Below are positions 27,135-36,834 of a DNA stretch of 64,000 bases, piece by piece. Origin of the DNA: Vibrio xiamenensis (GTDB lineage: Bacteria > Pseudomonadota > Gammaproteobacteria > Enterobacterales > Vibrionaceae); NCBI RefSeq assembly GCF_900100015.1, contig NZ_FNDD01000021.1, positions 33,137-97,136 on the forward strand, read 5' to 3'. The translations under genes were made by a program, and so were the position numbers. The first letter of the stretch is position 1. Each line of letters begins with the position of its first letter. The notes under the pieces were generated by a model. That model was not told where the DNA came from. It saw only the letters and a program-made list of their open reading frames with translations, and did not search any database.

Positions 27135-29213
27135 ATGGTGAATGACGTAGAATTTAAATTTGAAGTTCCTGGGTCAGGGCATGAATTCCGAGTAGAGAGC
27201 TTTCAGGTCACTGAAGAGCTCTCTAAACCATTTCGAGTTAGCTTATCATTACTTTCACTTGATGCTGATATCACCTTTGATGCGCTGATTCGTCAACCGG
27301 CTCACTTGACTTTATTTGGGCAAGGGGCGGGCGCTGCGCGTCATTTTAGCGGTGTGGTCAATGAAGTTCGCTACCTAGGAACAGGTCGGCGTTTTTCGCG
27401 TTACCAAATTGTGTTGGTACCGCAACTGTGGTTCTTGACACAGCGCCAAGATTGCCGAATTTTCCAGCAAAAATCGGCGCCAGATATCATTTCAGAAGTG
27501 CTCGATGAAGCGGCAGTGACTGACTATCGTCTTGAACTTTCAGGCAGTTACTCGCCAAAAGAGTACGTGCTGCAATATCGTGAAACCGACAGCCAGTTTG
27601 TCCAGCGTATGCTGGCTGAACATGGTATGTGGTACTACTTTGAGCACACAGATACCACCCATACTATGGTGGTGGTCGACAGCAACGATGCGATTTCCGA
27701 TCTGGTTAGCTCGCCGTTAAATGCCTCGTATCTAGGTCCGATTGTGTATCACTCCGATGCCGGCGGCGTTGCCGACCGTGAACACATCACCGACCTTGAG
27801 TTGGTGAACCGAGTCAAAACCGGGCATGTCACCTATACCGATTACAACTACGAGCAGCCTAAGATTCCACAAGAGATGACCAGCAGTGGCGACCTCGACC
27901 AAGATCTTAAGTTGTTTGATTATCCGGGGCGCTATGTTGACCCAGCAGTTGGGCAAGTACGCGCGGGCGAATGGATGGCAGACCATATTGTTGAAAATCA
28001 ACAAGTGGAAGCGTCTAGTGATGTAATGCGTTTGACCTCGGGTTACAGCTTTAATATCAGCGATCATCCGCGTTTGGAAATCAACCGTGATTACATCATG
28101 TTGTCGGTGATTCACACCGGTCACAACCCGCAAGTTCACGAAGACGAATCGGCAGGTTTACCAACCACGTACCACAACCAATTTATTTGTATTCCGCGTG
28201 ATGTGGAATACAAAGCGCCGAAATTGCCTGCGCCGATTGTTGATGGTCCGCAAACAGCGGTTGTTGTTGGCCCTGCTGGCGAAGAGATCTACACCGATAA
28301 ACTTGGTCGTATCAAAGTGCAATTCCACTGGGATCGCTACGGCGCCCAAGATGAACACGCCAGTTGTTGGATTCGTGTGAGCCAATCGATGGCAGCGCCG
28401 ACTTGGGGCGCAGTGTATCTGCCGCGTATCGGCCACGAAGTGGTGGTGACCTTCCTTGAAGGAGACCCAGATCGTCCTTTGGTTACCGGCGCTGTGTATA
28501 ACGGCCTGCATTTTCCTCCGTACTCGCTACCGGAGAACAAAACCCGTACCACGTTTAGAACTCAAACCCATAAGGGCACGGGTTACAACGAGTTGAGCTT
28601 TGAAGATGAAGCCAACCAAGAAGAGATCTACATTCACGCGCAAAAAGACATGTCGACCAAAGTGCTCAACAACCGTTATCGCGATATCGGCCAAGATGAG
28701 TTTTTGAAAGTCGCGCGTAACCAAACCAATGAAGTGAATGGCGACCATAAAGAGACCATCGACGGTCATAAAACCACTCAGGTAAATAGCACCTTTACCG
28801 AAACGGTTGAGCAAGATGTGTCGGTCACTTACAACGCCAACGAAACTCAGTACGTCAAAAATGACGCTAGCTTGGAAATTGGTGATAACCGCACCACAAA
28901 AATTGGCAAAAACGACGACCTTGATGTGGGCGAAAACAGCAACCTAACGGTTGGTTCTTCGCGTAGCGCAGATGTTGGCGCTGACGATAACCAAACCATT
29001 GGTGGCAACTTAACCGTATCGGTGAAAGGTAACACGTCATACAAATCCGATGGTGCAACCCAAATCATCAGCGGTGAAAAAATTGTACTCAAAACTGGCA
29101 GTTCATCTTTGGTGATGAGCAGCGATGGCACCATCAAACTCACTGGCGCAGCCATTACGATTGAAGGCAGCGACAAAGTGATCGTGAAGGGCGGCAACGT
29201 AGCGATAAACTAA
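27135..29213 (+). CDS. vgrG: VgrG (TssI), T6SS spike protein
   Basis: The protein has 692 residues from the ATG at 27135 (weak AGG site upstream); the frame is open to 27081, but that extension runs into the hairpin. It has the gp27-like part (SLLSLD, FSGVVNEVRY, LQYRETDSQFVQRMLAEHGMWYYFEH), a gp5 OB-fold (GPAGEEIYTDKLGRIKVQFHWD, then SCWIRVSQSMA) and a repeat-rich beta-helix tail ending KGGNVAIN. There is no C-terminal effector extension, so this is a structural VgrG. Its cargo is presumably bound through DUF2169 or PAAR-like partners. Its stop overlaps the next start (TAATG). Confidence 0.95.
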   Translation: MVNDVEFKFEVPGSGHEFRVESFQVTEELSKPFRVSLSLLSLDADITFDALIRQPAHLTLFGQGAGAARHFSGVVNEVRYLGTGRRFSRYQIVLVPQLWFLTQRQDCRIFQQKSAPDIISEVLDEAAVTDYRLELSGSYSPKEYVLQYRETDSQFVQRMLAEHGMWYYFEHTDTTHTMVVVDSNDAISDLVSSPLNASYLGPIVYHSDAGGVADREHITDLELVNRVKTGHVTYTDYNYEQPKIPQEMTSSGDLDQDLKLFDYPGRYVDPAVGQVRAGEWMADHIVENQQVEASSDVMRLTSGYSFNISDHPRLEINRDYIMLSVIHTGHNPQVHEDESAGLPTTYHNQFICIPRDVEYKAPKLPAPIVDGPQTAVVVGPAGEEIYTDKLGRIKVQFHWDRYGAQDEHASCWIRVSQSMAAPTWGAVYLPRIGHEVVVTFLEGDPDRPLVTGAVYNGLHFPPYSLPENKTRTTFRTQTHKGTGYNELSFEDEANQEEIYIHAQKDMSTKVLNNRYRDIGQDEFLKVARNQTNEVNGDHKETIDGHKTTQVNSTFTETVEQDVSVTYNANETQYVKNDASLEIGDNRTTKIGKNDDLDVGENSNLTVGSSRSADVGADDNQTIGGNLTVSVKGNTSYKSDGATQIISGEKIVLKTGSSSLVMSSDGTIKLTGAAITIEGSDKVIVKGGNVAIN

Positions 29214-29701
29214 TGAAGCAACACGATACTGAGCACAGCGAAATCCAACTTTATGAGCAGCGTGAAACCGATGTGGCGAGCTGCTCACGATTTGGCACTA
29301 TCTCGGCGATTAATGAATCGCTGGATAGTGTCCGCATAGATTTCGAAGGTAACCCGTTTGGTCAACCGATTTCAGCTCGGCTTGGGCGTCAGTTTAAAAA
29401 AGCTGAGCTGCAAGTGGCTATCGACAATCAATTTCATTGCCGCATCGAGTTTATTAATGGTGATGTCAGCTTGCCCGTGGTGACTGACATTCTATTTTCG
29501 ATTCTTGATGATGCCGATGAACTGGTCATCAAAGCCAAGAAGATCATCATCGAAGGCGAGCAAGAACTGATTGTCAAAAGCGGTGAAACCGAAACCCGTT
29601 ACAGTGGACGTGATGCCCGTGTAACGACGAAAGGCAAATACGTCACATCTCAAGCTGAAAAAGCGCAAAAAATTCAGGGCGGTACGGTTGCCATTAACTG
29701 A
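29213..29701 (+). CDS. VgrG-associated DUF6484-type protein
   Basis: This 162-residue protein is coupled to vgrG by a 1-bp overlap. The first 90 residues look like a small beta domain (FGTISAINESLDSVRIDFEGNP, then SARLGRQF). The rest (ADELVIKAKKIIIEGEQELIVKSG and onward) is repetitive and ends GGTVAIN, almost the same as the end of VgrG (GGNVAIN). It recalls the DUF6484 family found next to vgrG genes; the name is from memory. The shared tail suggests that it folds like the VgrG needle and may extend or cap the spike. Confidence 0.65.
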   Translation: MKQHDTEHSEIQLYEQRETDVASCSRFGTISAINESLDSVRIDFEGNPFGQPISARLGRQFKKAELQVAIDNQFHCRIEFINGDVSLPVVTDILFSILDDADELVIKAKKIIIEGEQELIVKSGETETRYSGRDARVTTKGKYVTSQAEKAQKIQGGTVAIN

Positions 29702-29747
29702 TTTAATTAGGCAATCAACTGACCCAAATCATCAAAGATAGGTGGAT

Positions 29748-31067
29748 ATGCGGCAAAGAATTAGCGTTGAACATCTCTCTTCATCCTTGTCTGAAGAAGA
29801 GACTCTCAAATCCTCCACAGCCATTACTCATGAAATTCAAGCGCTGAGCCAACTCGATTCGAACGAGTTGGCTTTTTGCCACGAAAAAATCGCGCTTGCT
29901 AATGAAAATGCGGCATTTTTGTTGCGCCAATGGCTGCAATTGCACATCAAAGGCTTTCCCGACCCAGAACTGGCTTATCTGCGCTTAATCGAAAGGCAAT
30001 TTGTCCAATTGAGTCAGGCGTATTTGGCGCTTTATCGATTTGCACCTGGGCTGATTTATCAGCTCAAAGACGCCGAGCCTGAGGTGTTTGTCTGGCTAGT
30101 GCTGCATACGCCACTTGGCGAGAAAACCGCTCATTTGTTGGCCGCGTTTGAAGCAATACAAAACAGCGCGCCTAAGCTTGCTGACCTATTAGTGGTCAAA
30201 TCCAATTTGGCCAATCTGGATTTAACCCTAGCTGAAGCCATTGATGCTAATTTAGGCGACGCAGCGCGCCATTTCGAGCTTCTCACACTGCGCCACACGC
30301 TGTCATCATCTCTGACTAAGCGCTGGCTTAAAGCGGGCATCATCAAAGACAAACCTGCGCATGTGACGTTGGCCAGTTTTAATGTCGCCGACAGTATCGA
30401 ATGGGTGCATGAACATCTCGACTATGATCAAGCGCTGTTTGAACGTCTGCTGGTTAAGCAAGACCGCAATACTTGGTTTCGCCAATATTTTGGTATTGAG
30501 CCAAGTGCGATTGAATCGACCGAGGTCCATACCTACGCCAAGTTACTCGAACTTAAAGAGTTTGACAGTTTTGACGTGCGCGCAAAACGGGCGGCGCAGC
30601 AATTTGCTCTGCGCGGTGAAACGGCGTGGACCGAAGCGGTGCTGGATTACTTACCTGAGCTTGATGAGCTTGAAGGGGAAGAGTGGCTCGGCGCTTTGTA
30701 TGTGGTGTATGGCGACTTACTGCCCGTCAAGCCAAGTCAGCTTGGTATCGAACACGACTGGGAATCGGTGCTGCATGCGCTAGAGAGTTGGCGTGAAGAG
30801 CAAGATTATAAGCTCAAACTGCCAAGTCGCCTAGGCTATGCGCTGAGTTTTGAGTCGTCGCTAAGTGCAATGCAAAGCGCTGAAATCCATCACGATTTTC
30901 GAGATTGGATCTGGAAGCAATTGTGCCTTCATTCGCGCGTGTATTTGGCGTGGAATGGGTATTTTTCCGCGACTCATCAACAGAGCTTATTTAGCAAAAT
31001 TAAACACACCGAGGCTGCGGCCGAACGCTTTAATTTGAGGAATCATAATGCAGTTGTGGGACATTAA
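29748..31067 (+). CDS. T6SS-associated helical protein of unknown function
   Basis: The ATG at 29748 follows AGGTGG at close spacing. The 439-residue product is acidic and almost wholly helical, rich in Leu, Ala and Glu, with no signal peptide or membrane segment. It may contain HEAT-like helical repeats and resembles conserved hypothetical proteins that accompany vgrG and DUF2169 genes. It overlaps the next gene by 20 bp. The context argues for a cytoplasmic adaptor in effector loading; I do not recognise a catalytic motif. Confidence 0.6.
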   Translation: MRQRISVEHLSSSLSEEETLKSSTAITHEIQALSQLDSNELAFCHEKIALANENAAFLLRQWLQLHIKGFPDPELAYLRLIERQFVQLSQAYLALYRFAPGLIYQLKDAEPEVFVWLVLHTPLGEKTAHLLAAFEAIQNSAPKLADLLVVKSNLANLDLTLAEAIDANLGDAARHFELLTLRHTLSSSLTKRWLKAGIIKDKPAHVTLASFNVADSIEWVHEHLDYDQALFERLLVKQDRNTWFRQYFGIEPSAIESTEVHTYAKLLELKEFDSFDVRAKRAAQQFALRGETAWTEAVLDYLPELDELEGEEWLGALYVVYGDLLPVKPSQLGIEHDWESVLHALESWREEQDYKLKLPSRLGYALSFESSLSAMQSAEIHHDFRDWIWKQLCLHSRVYLAWNGYFSATHQQSLFSKIKHTEAAAERFNLRNHNAVVGH

Positions 31068-32061
31068 CGATCATCCTTATTTGAATATTAAAGGCCGTTT
31101 TCAGCGCGATGAAAATGGTGATGAAGTGTGGGTGGTGAGCGCCAAGCGAATGTGGAGTTTGACCCAAAACGAATGGTTAAGCGCCGATGAGGTCGAAATT
31201 TTTGATGATCCTCTCTACGCTGGAGAGCCGGGCTTTTCGGCCATGATTCATGACCACGAATTCGCCATCCATAAGCATTGCACCGATGTGGTGGTCAGTG
31301 GCAAAGCGCGCGCCTACGCCAAACGTCCGGTTGAGCAAATGGAATGCCGATTACTGCTTGATGGCCATATCGACAAAACCTTGGTGATTCATGGTCAGCG
31401 CGACTGGATTGAGCATGGCGGCAGTATCACAGTATCGAACCCGCAAAGTTTTATCGACTGCGATATCGACTATTCACACGCCATTGGCGGCGAAGATGAA
31501 CGCAACCGAATTGGCGGCGGTGTAGCAAGTAGCAATAAAGTGTTACTTACGCAGCGCGTTCCAAGCGTGTTTTACCCCAAAGAAGATTGGGATGCGACCA
31601 GCAAAAAAGTGCGTGTCGCTGGTTTTGGGCCGATACCGCCGTTTTTTAAGCAGCGCTATCAACTGGCGGGCACCTTTGATGACAATTGGCTCGAAAACCG
31701 CCGCCCGTTGTTGCCGGTCGATTTTGATCGCCGTTATTACCAATCTGCGCCACTCGATCAGCAATGCAAAGGCTACTTGCAAGGCGGTGAGCGTTTGATG
31801 CTCAGCGGTTTCTCGCACGATGATATTTTTTCTTTTCGTTTACCGCGCGAAAAATACCGCGCGAGCGCGGATTTTGGCGATGATCAAGAGTTTAAAGATT
31901 TGGAGTTGTACACCGTGTTTGTTGATACCGAGAAAGGGGTTGTGTCTCTTACTTACAGCGCGGCTTTTGCATGCCAAGAAAAAGAACATCTGCTCAAAAG
32001 CACCAGCATTCAAGCGGTGGTTGAAAATACCAATGAACGAGGGCTAAACAATGAAAAATAG
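31048..32061 (+). CDS. DUF2169-type effector chaperone/adaptor
   Basis: This 337-residue protein starts at ATG 31048 behind GAGGAA. It reads like the DUF2169 family: SAKRMWSL near the start, a central NRIGGG and FGPIPPFFKQR, then YYQSAPLDQQ and LPREKYRA. DUF2169 proteins are encoded beside vgrG, PAAR and effector genes and are thought to help load cargo on the spike. It overlaps both neighbours by 10-20 bp, so the accessory genes behind vgrG form one tightly coupled operon. Confidence 0.8.
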   Translation: MQLWDINDHPYLNIKGRFQRDENGDEVWVVSAKRMWSLTQNEWLSADEVEIFDDPLYAGEPGFSAMIHDHEFAIHKHCTDVVVSGKARAYAKRPVEQMECRLLLDGHIDKTLVIHGQRDWIEHGGSITVSNPQSFIDCDIDYSHAIGGEDERNRIGGGVASSNKVLLTQRVPSVFYPKEDWDATSKKVRVAGFGPIPPFFKQRYQLAGTFDDNWLENRRPLLPVDFDRRYYQSAPLDQQCKGYLQGGERLMLSGFSHDDIFSFRLPREKYRASADFGDDQEFKDLELYTVFVDTEKGVVSLTYSAAFACQEKEHLLKSTSIQAVVENTNERGLNNEK

Positions 32062-33013
32062 TCACGGTCGTTATATTCTCGCAGCAGAAGTCGCGACGCC
32101 AATGGGGATTAATTTGGATTTATCTCTGGCGTTAGCAAAAGCTGATTTAGGGCGTTTTAATCAGCAAGTCGCGGAAAATGGTATTGATAAATACACTTAC
32201 GCCAATATTGATTTTATCGATGGTGAAGATGTATTTTCCCGCTCGCAAGCGCTAGTCAGTTTATTATTAAACGCATTATTAAAACCACTGAATCGTTCAT
32301 TAAAACCGATCCCGTTAATTTTATCTGTGCCTTCGTCGGTTTCGCTAGTGAAATTGCAACAATGGCTAGAGGAAAGTGATTTTTCTAAGTCAATTTCCAA
32401 TATTGAAGTGGTTCACCAAAGCGGACCAAAACATCTTGAAACCAGTCTTAAAGCACTGGATAAATACGATGCGCTTATTTCAATTTGTTTGGATTCACCG
32501 GTGCAAATGCTTGATGAATTGATCGAACAAAAACAGGTTCTCAGCTCAAATAATCCTTGGGGAATTATACCCAGTGAAGGCGGGGCGGGAATGGTGCTGG
32601 CAAGAAAAAATATCGTTGAGACATTAAAGCTCAAACCGATAGCACGATTTGGTCACTTTAATGCGGAATATGAGGTTAAAGATCGCCGCGCCATGATGCG
32701 TTTGATTAAAACTTTAGACCATTCGCGTTCTTTTGGTTGGCTCTATTCTGACATGACGAATCGCCGCCAAGATACCGAAGATTATGGCTTTGCTCTCGGC
32801 GCTAGAGCGGAAAAGTTTATCAACGCTCAGCAGCCATTTTTGATCAACGAGTTGTGGGGCACGCTTGGACAAAGTTCGGCAATGGCACTGATTGCCGCGG
32901 CGATTTTTGAACATAAAAGCCGCGAGCTTGCGACCTTATTAATGTTTTCCATTACTGGCGATCGTGCGGTATTGCAATTAGAAACGGAATTTGACGCCGA
33001 TTCCATAAAATAA
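32051..33013 (+). CDS. Thiolase-fold (beta-ketoacyl-synthase-like) protein, probably not catalytic
   Basis: This 320-residue protein has a thiolase-like look: SEGGAGMVLAR corresponds to the GEGA-type glycine motif of ketoacyl synthases. NELWGTLGQSSAMALIAAAI corresponds to the usual region with GH and a helix, with Gln where the catalytic His would be. No cysteine lies in a nucleophile-elbow context that I can identify. Such proteins recur in T6SS accessory operons and are often labelled 3-oxoacyl-ACP synthase. A structural or adaptor role is more likely than fatty-acid synthesis. It ends the hcp-vgrG operon. Confidence 0.6.
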   Translation: MKNSHGRYILAAEVATPMGINLDLSLALAKADLGRFNQQVAENGIDKYTYANIDFIDGEDVFSRSQALVSLLLNALLKPLNRSLKPIPLILSVPSSVSLVKLQQWLEESDFSKSISNIEVVHQSGPKHLETSLKALDKYDALISICLDSPVQMLDELIEQKQVLSSNNPWGIIPSEGGAGMVLARKNIVETLKLKPIARFGHFNAEYEVKDRRAMMRLIKTLDHSRSFGWLYSDMTNRRQDTEDYGFALGARAEKFINAQQPFLINELWGTLGQSSAMALIAAAIFEHKSRELATLLMFSITGDRAVLQLETEFDADSIK

Positions 33014-33152
33014 AAAAACGACTTAAACCGTCTTACGTTTTTCAGCACTCGAAAAAATAAAATTTGCTTAGGTAAACGGCAAGTTTATTTGGCGGTTTAG
33101 ATAGTCACTTTCACTAAAATTATAGCGATAGCGTTTGTTTTAATTCCCAGTA

Positions 33153-33182
33153 TTGAATTGGATACATTAGAGTAATTATTAT
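33153..33182 (+). promoter_or_regulatory. Candidate sigma-70 promoter for ppkA-tssABC
   Basis: TTGAAT (33153-33158) and TATTAT (33177-33182) have an 18-bp spacer and lie 40 bp before the kinase start. An imperfect A-rich/T-rich hairpin at about 33015-33045 may end the previous operon. No sigma-54 signature was seen. Confidence 0.35.
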
Positions 33183-33221
33183 CTGCGCGTAATAACATTA
33201 CCTTGATTAAAAGAGTCCATC

Positions 33222-35213
33222 GTGTCAGATAAGAAAGGAATGGCGAACAGCTATATCGATAAATTGGTTGTGAAGGCCATCGAAAAGAAAAAGCAGCAAC
33301 AACAGCAAATGGCCAATAAAAATAAGCCTAAGCTTGAGTACGTGCTTTTTTCGCAATTTGACGTTCTTGACACGATCGTTTCTAAAAACGGCAACACCAC
33401 GCTTTATCATTTAGCCAAAAAGGGCTCACCTGATAAACAGATTTGCTGCAAGGTCGTTAATGAAGAGGCCGGCGAGATTGAGCGCAAAATGCTGCAAAGC
33501 GAAGCCAGCCGTCTAGAAATTTCTCAGCATCCGAGCGTGGCCGAATTTATCAAAATCGGTAACGAGTTTGAGCGCCCATACTTTATGTATGAGTGGATTC
33601 AAGGTGAATCTCTGGCTGAGAAAATGGAGCGTTACTCAAGCAAAGGGTTTCGCCACGATCATATTGCCTGGCTGGTTTACCAACTGGCTGGCGCTCTTGA
33701 ATACATGCACACCCGCGGCGTTTGCCACCTTGATATCAAGCCATCGAACATTTTGGTCAGCGATAACGACAACGTCAAGCTGATTGATTTTGGCGCTTCG
33801 CGTTATGTCGGTGAGCCAGCTCAATACGCCGAAGCGAGCGTGAAATACGCCTCGCCAGAATACCTTAAATCCGGTGAGGCGCTGCCGCAAGACGATGTCT
33901 ACTCATTGGCGCTATTAACTGGTCATCTATTTCTTGGCTATGTGTTTGGCGATGCATGGCAAACCCAGCTTACCAGCCGTAAGCGCCCAGTATTGATTCC
34001 AGGCCACGTCTGGAGCTTGATTCGTGAAGTGGTCACCAAACCGCGCAAACACGGCTACACCGCGATTTCATTTGCTCAGCGTCTTGCCAGCATTGATGTT
34101 AAGTCGCTGGACTCAAACGTCAGCGCGCCGATTTTTAATAATCTGCGCAATGCCGATTTGGTGCTGACACAGCGCAAAGCGATGGATCGTTTCCCGATGC
34201 ATCGTTTCAAATATCTTGAAATCAGCCTAGTGGTCAGCGTGCTGCTGATAACCGGAACCTATCTCTATGATGCCAGCCAGCCAGAATGGCACTCGATTGT
34301 AAAATCCGAGCACAATGCGACCGATGCCGTCGGCACCATTAAGCCGGCGCAAACCGCATCGTTTTTGGCGCAGTCGCCTTGGGATATTGAATACGCACTT
34401 GATGATATGAACAGCAATGTGGTTTCGACCGCGCCGTATCGCGAAGCGTATCAAGTTCAGCAAGTCAAACTTGGCAAGCTGTACGATCAATACCAAACCG
34501 ATGTCTCGGGCTATCAGCGTATCGCCGAAAACCTGCCAGCGAACATCAATAATGCGCGCGCCAAGTTGGTCAGCCTGCGTCAGCAATTAAGTGATGATGG
34601 TGCCTTGTTCCCTGAGGCAGAGCAGACATTGAACCTTGCAATGGCGGGTATGAACCAGGCTGCGGTGAATGCCAGCAAACTCACCGAAGTGGCAGGCAAT
34701 CAAAAAGATAAACTGGTTAGCTTGATTTTGGCGGGCAAGTCGGATGAAGCGAATCAATATCTTAAATCCAACTGGTTACTGAATCAGTCGCAAGGTTACT
34801 TCGTCTCGAAAGTGTTGCCTAAGGAGATTTTGGACAGCTTGTATAAATCGGTCGATGCCAACGCTGAAAAACATTACTACAGCCAAGCGATTGATGAAGT
34901 TGAAGCGGCGATGAAATTCTTTGGCCGCACCGCGGCGCTGCAAACCAAAGCGCGAGATTTGCGTTTAGCGCGCAGTGAATACGTGCTGTTTAGTACCGTA
35001 ACGGGTGATGCGCTATTTGATACCCAAAAATTGGGCAGCTCACTCGCCGACCTTGAACGCATCTCACCGAAGAAGTTTGTTGAAGTAACGGAATTGCTCA
35101 GCCAAATGGCGGCAGATTCGATTCAAAACAGTCACCAGCAGTCGCGTCCGGCAAAAGGCGCGCTAGCGGTGAAACGCGCACTGATTGATTACCACGCGGC
35201 GACTAGGAGCTAA
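33222..35213 (+). CDS. PpkA-like membrane Ser/Thr protein kinase of the T6SS
   Basis: This 663-residue protein starts at GTG 33222; an ATG at 33240 has its purine-rich site too close. A kinase domain covers about residues 45-290, with candidate ATP lysine K77 (QICCK), catalytic loop HLDIKPSN (H169, D171, K173, N176), DFG at 189-191 and KYASPEY at 208-214. The glycine-rich loop is poor. One membrane helix (about 331-348) is followed by a helical region of about 310 residues that should be periplasmic. In Pseudomonas, PpkA phosphorylates the FHA protein Fha to switch on the T6SS; the FHA protein TagH at 48745 is the obvious candidate target. No PppA-type phosphatase gene is visible. The gene is followed 5 bp later by tssA. 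Confidence 0.85.
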   Translation: MSDKKGMANSYIDKLVVKAIEKKKQQQQQMANKNKPKLEYVLFSQFDVLDTIVSKNGNTTLYHLAKKGSPDKQICCKVVNEEAGEIERKMLQSEASRLEISQHPSVAEFIKIGNEFERPYFMYEWIQGESLAEKMERYSSKGFRHDHIAWLVYQLAGALEYMHTRGVCHLDIKPSNILVSDNDNVKLIDFGASRYVGEPAQYAEASVKYASPEYLKSGEALPQDDVYSLALLTGHLFLGYVFGDAWQTQLTSRKRPVLIPGHVWSLIREVVTKPRKHGYTAISFAQRLASIDVKSLDSNVSAPIFNNLRNADLVLTQRKAMDRFPMHRFKYLEISLVVSVLLITGTYLYDASQPEWHSIVKSEHNATDAVGTIKPAQTASFLAQSPWDIEYALDDMNSNVVSTAPYREAYQVQQVKLGKLYDQYQTDVSGYQRIAENLPANINNARAKLVSLRQQLSDDGALFPEAEQTLNLAMAGMNQAAVNASKLTEVAGNQKDKLVSLILAGKSDEANQYLKSNWLLNQSQGYFVSKVLPKEILDSLYKSVDANAEKHYYSQAIDEVEAAMKFFGRTAALQTKARDLRLARSEYVLFSTVTGDALFDTQKLGSSLADLERISPKKFVEVTELLSQMAADSIQNSHQQSRPAKGALAVKRALIDYHAATRS

Positions 35214-35218
35214 ATGGC

Positions 35219-36808
35219 ATGATTGAAATCGACGCGTTACTTAAGCCGATCAGCGATGCGCAGCCAGAAGGTGACGATGCGCGCTATGAGTTCAACTATG
35301 AACTGATGGAAGCGGAAGTGAAAAAATTTGGTTCGCTGTTTGGTGAAACGGTGGACTGGAAAGTGGTCAAAACTCACGCCTTAGACGTGCTGCTTGCCCA
35401 CAGTAAAGACTTGAAAGCGATGTGCTACCTCACGCGTGCGCTTGCAGAAGAGCACAAGCTAAGCGGTGTAGAGCAGGGGCTTAAGCTTCTTGGCGCAGCG
35501 ATAACGCAATATGGCGACAAGCTGTATCCGCAGCGCAAGCGCGGTCGTGATGGTGCAATCGAGTGGCTCAATCATCAACTAAAACTGTTGCTCGCCAAAT
35601 ACAGCGAACTCGATTGTGATTGGAACACCGCCTCGAACTGCTTGAGCGAAACCGAGCAACTGCAAGCCCAATTCGATCAAGTGTTTGCTGATTCGGAAGC
35701 AGACTTTTTTGATATTCGTAATGAACTCAATGCCTTGATGCAGCGAGTCGGCGGTGCTGCGCCAGTGCCAGAGCCAGCAAAAAGTGACGATGTCACCAAT
35801 GCTGAGCCAGCGCCGCAAGCAAGCAATGAGCCTGCGGCTGAAAGTGCTTCTACGGGCAACAGCGCCCCTGCGCCTCAAACCGCCAGCCAAGCGCCAAGCG
35901 CTGCGGCTTCGCAACCTGCGGTGGTAAAAAAAGCGCCAGCCAAAGAAGTGGATATTGATACCGATTTCTCGTCGCCAACCGCTTCGAAGCGCACGCTGAA
36001 AAAAGTCGCCGAAACCATGCTGCACGCAAGCCCAACCGATCCGCTTGCGTATCGTATTTATCGTCATCTGACATGGGATGACATTGATGGTTTACCTGAA
36101 CATCAAAATCAGCAAACGCAATTGATTCTGGCGGTGTCGCAAGATCAGCAAAGCGATTATCGCGAAAAAGCGCAGCAAGAAAGCGACGTCGATACCATCA
36201 AGCGTCTTGAGCGCACCTTAACCGATGCGCCGTTTTGGCTCACCGGCCATTACTTGGTGTTTTCGATGCTAAAAAACCTCGGCTATGAGCTTGCGGCTAA
36301 CGCCGTTAAAGAAGAAACGCTGGCGTTTATCGACCAATTTAAGGGGCTAGAAACCCTGCAATTTAAAAATTCTGTTCCATTTGCAGATGAAGCGACCCAG
36401 AACTGGTTGTCGACACGAGTCGCTTCAAGTTCGCCGTCGGCGGTTTGCGTCCAAAGCGTGGTATCGAGCGATCTAGACGCGCTGCCGGTGGAGGAAGTGA
36501 CCCTGGAAAATCTGGGGGAGTTTACCGCAGAAGTGGCTAAGCGCCTTGAGCAAGACCGCTCAGGCCGCGGCCAATTTTTGCTGTATCTGCAATTAGTAAC
36601 AGCCTACCACAGTGTTGGATTATTCACTTTATGTCTTCCTTATCTTGAAAAAATTTGGCTTGTACGTAAGGAGATTAGTCTCTCCAGCTGGGAACCACAC
36701 TTGTCTTTGCAATTAGATGTTCTTAGCCAAAAAACTCTTAAAGAGTTGTATGCAAATAAAGAGCAACTACCTGAAAAGTATCAAGATTGGGAAAACATTT
36801 ATGACTAG
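35219..36808 (+). CDS. tssA: TssA, T6SS baseplate/sheath-assembly protein
   Basis: This 529-residue protein has an ImpA_N domain (residues about 5-140, with WKVVKTHA, CYLTRALAEE and RDGAIEWLNHQL), an Ala/Pro/Ser/Gln-rich linker (about 180-240) and a helical C-terminal region (about 255-529). TssA organises the baseplate and polymerisation of the tail. AGGAGC precedes the ATG. A second ImpA_N protein with a membrane helix (VasL) is encoded at 46207-47484. Confidence 0.9.
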   Translation: MIEIDALLKPISDAQPEGDDARYEFNYELMEAEVKKFGSLFGETVDWKVVKTHALDVLLAHSKDLKAMCYLTRALAEEHKLSGVEQGLKLLGAAITQYGDKLYPQRKRGRDGAIEWLNHQLKLLLAKYSELDCDWNTASNCLSETEQLQAQFDQVFADSEADFFDIRNELNALMQRVGGAAPVPEPAKSDDVTNAEPAPQASNEPAAESASTGNSAPAPQTASQAPSAAASQPAVVKKAPAKEVDIDTDFSSPTASKRTLKKVAETMLHASPTDPLAYRIYRHLTWDDIDGLPEHQNQQTQLILAVSQDQQSDYREKAQQESDVDTIKRLERTLTDAPFWLTGHYLVFSMLKNLGYELAANAVKEETLAFIDQFKGLETLQFKNSVPFADEATQNWLSTRVASSSPSAVCVQSVVSSDLDALPVEEVTLENLGEFTAEVAKRLEQDRSGRGQFLLYLQLVTAYHSVGLFTLCLPYLEKIWLVRKEISLSSWEPHLSLQLDVLSQKTLKELYANKEQLPEKYQDWENIYD

Positions 36809-36834
36809 TAACAATATGAGATAAGGAACTCGTT

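Noticed and set aside
35579..36067. 162-codon minus-strand frame inside tssA
   Set aside because: Arg/Trp-rich translation of the reverse of an Ala/Pro-rich linker; an artefact of composition.
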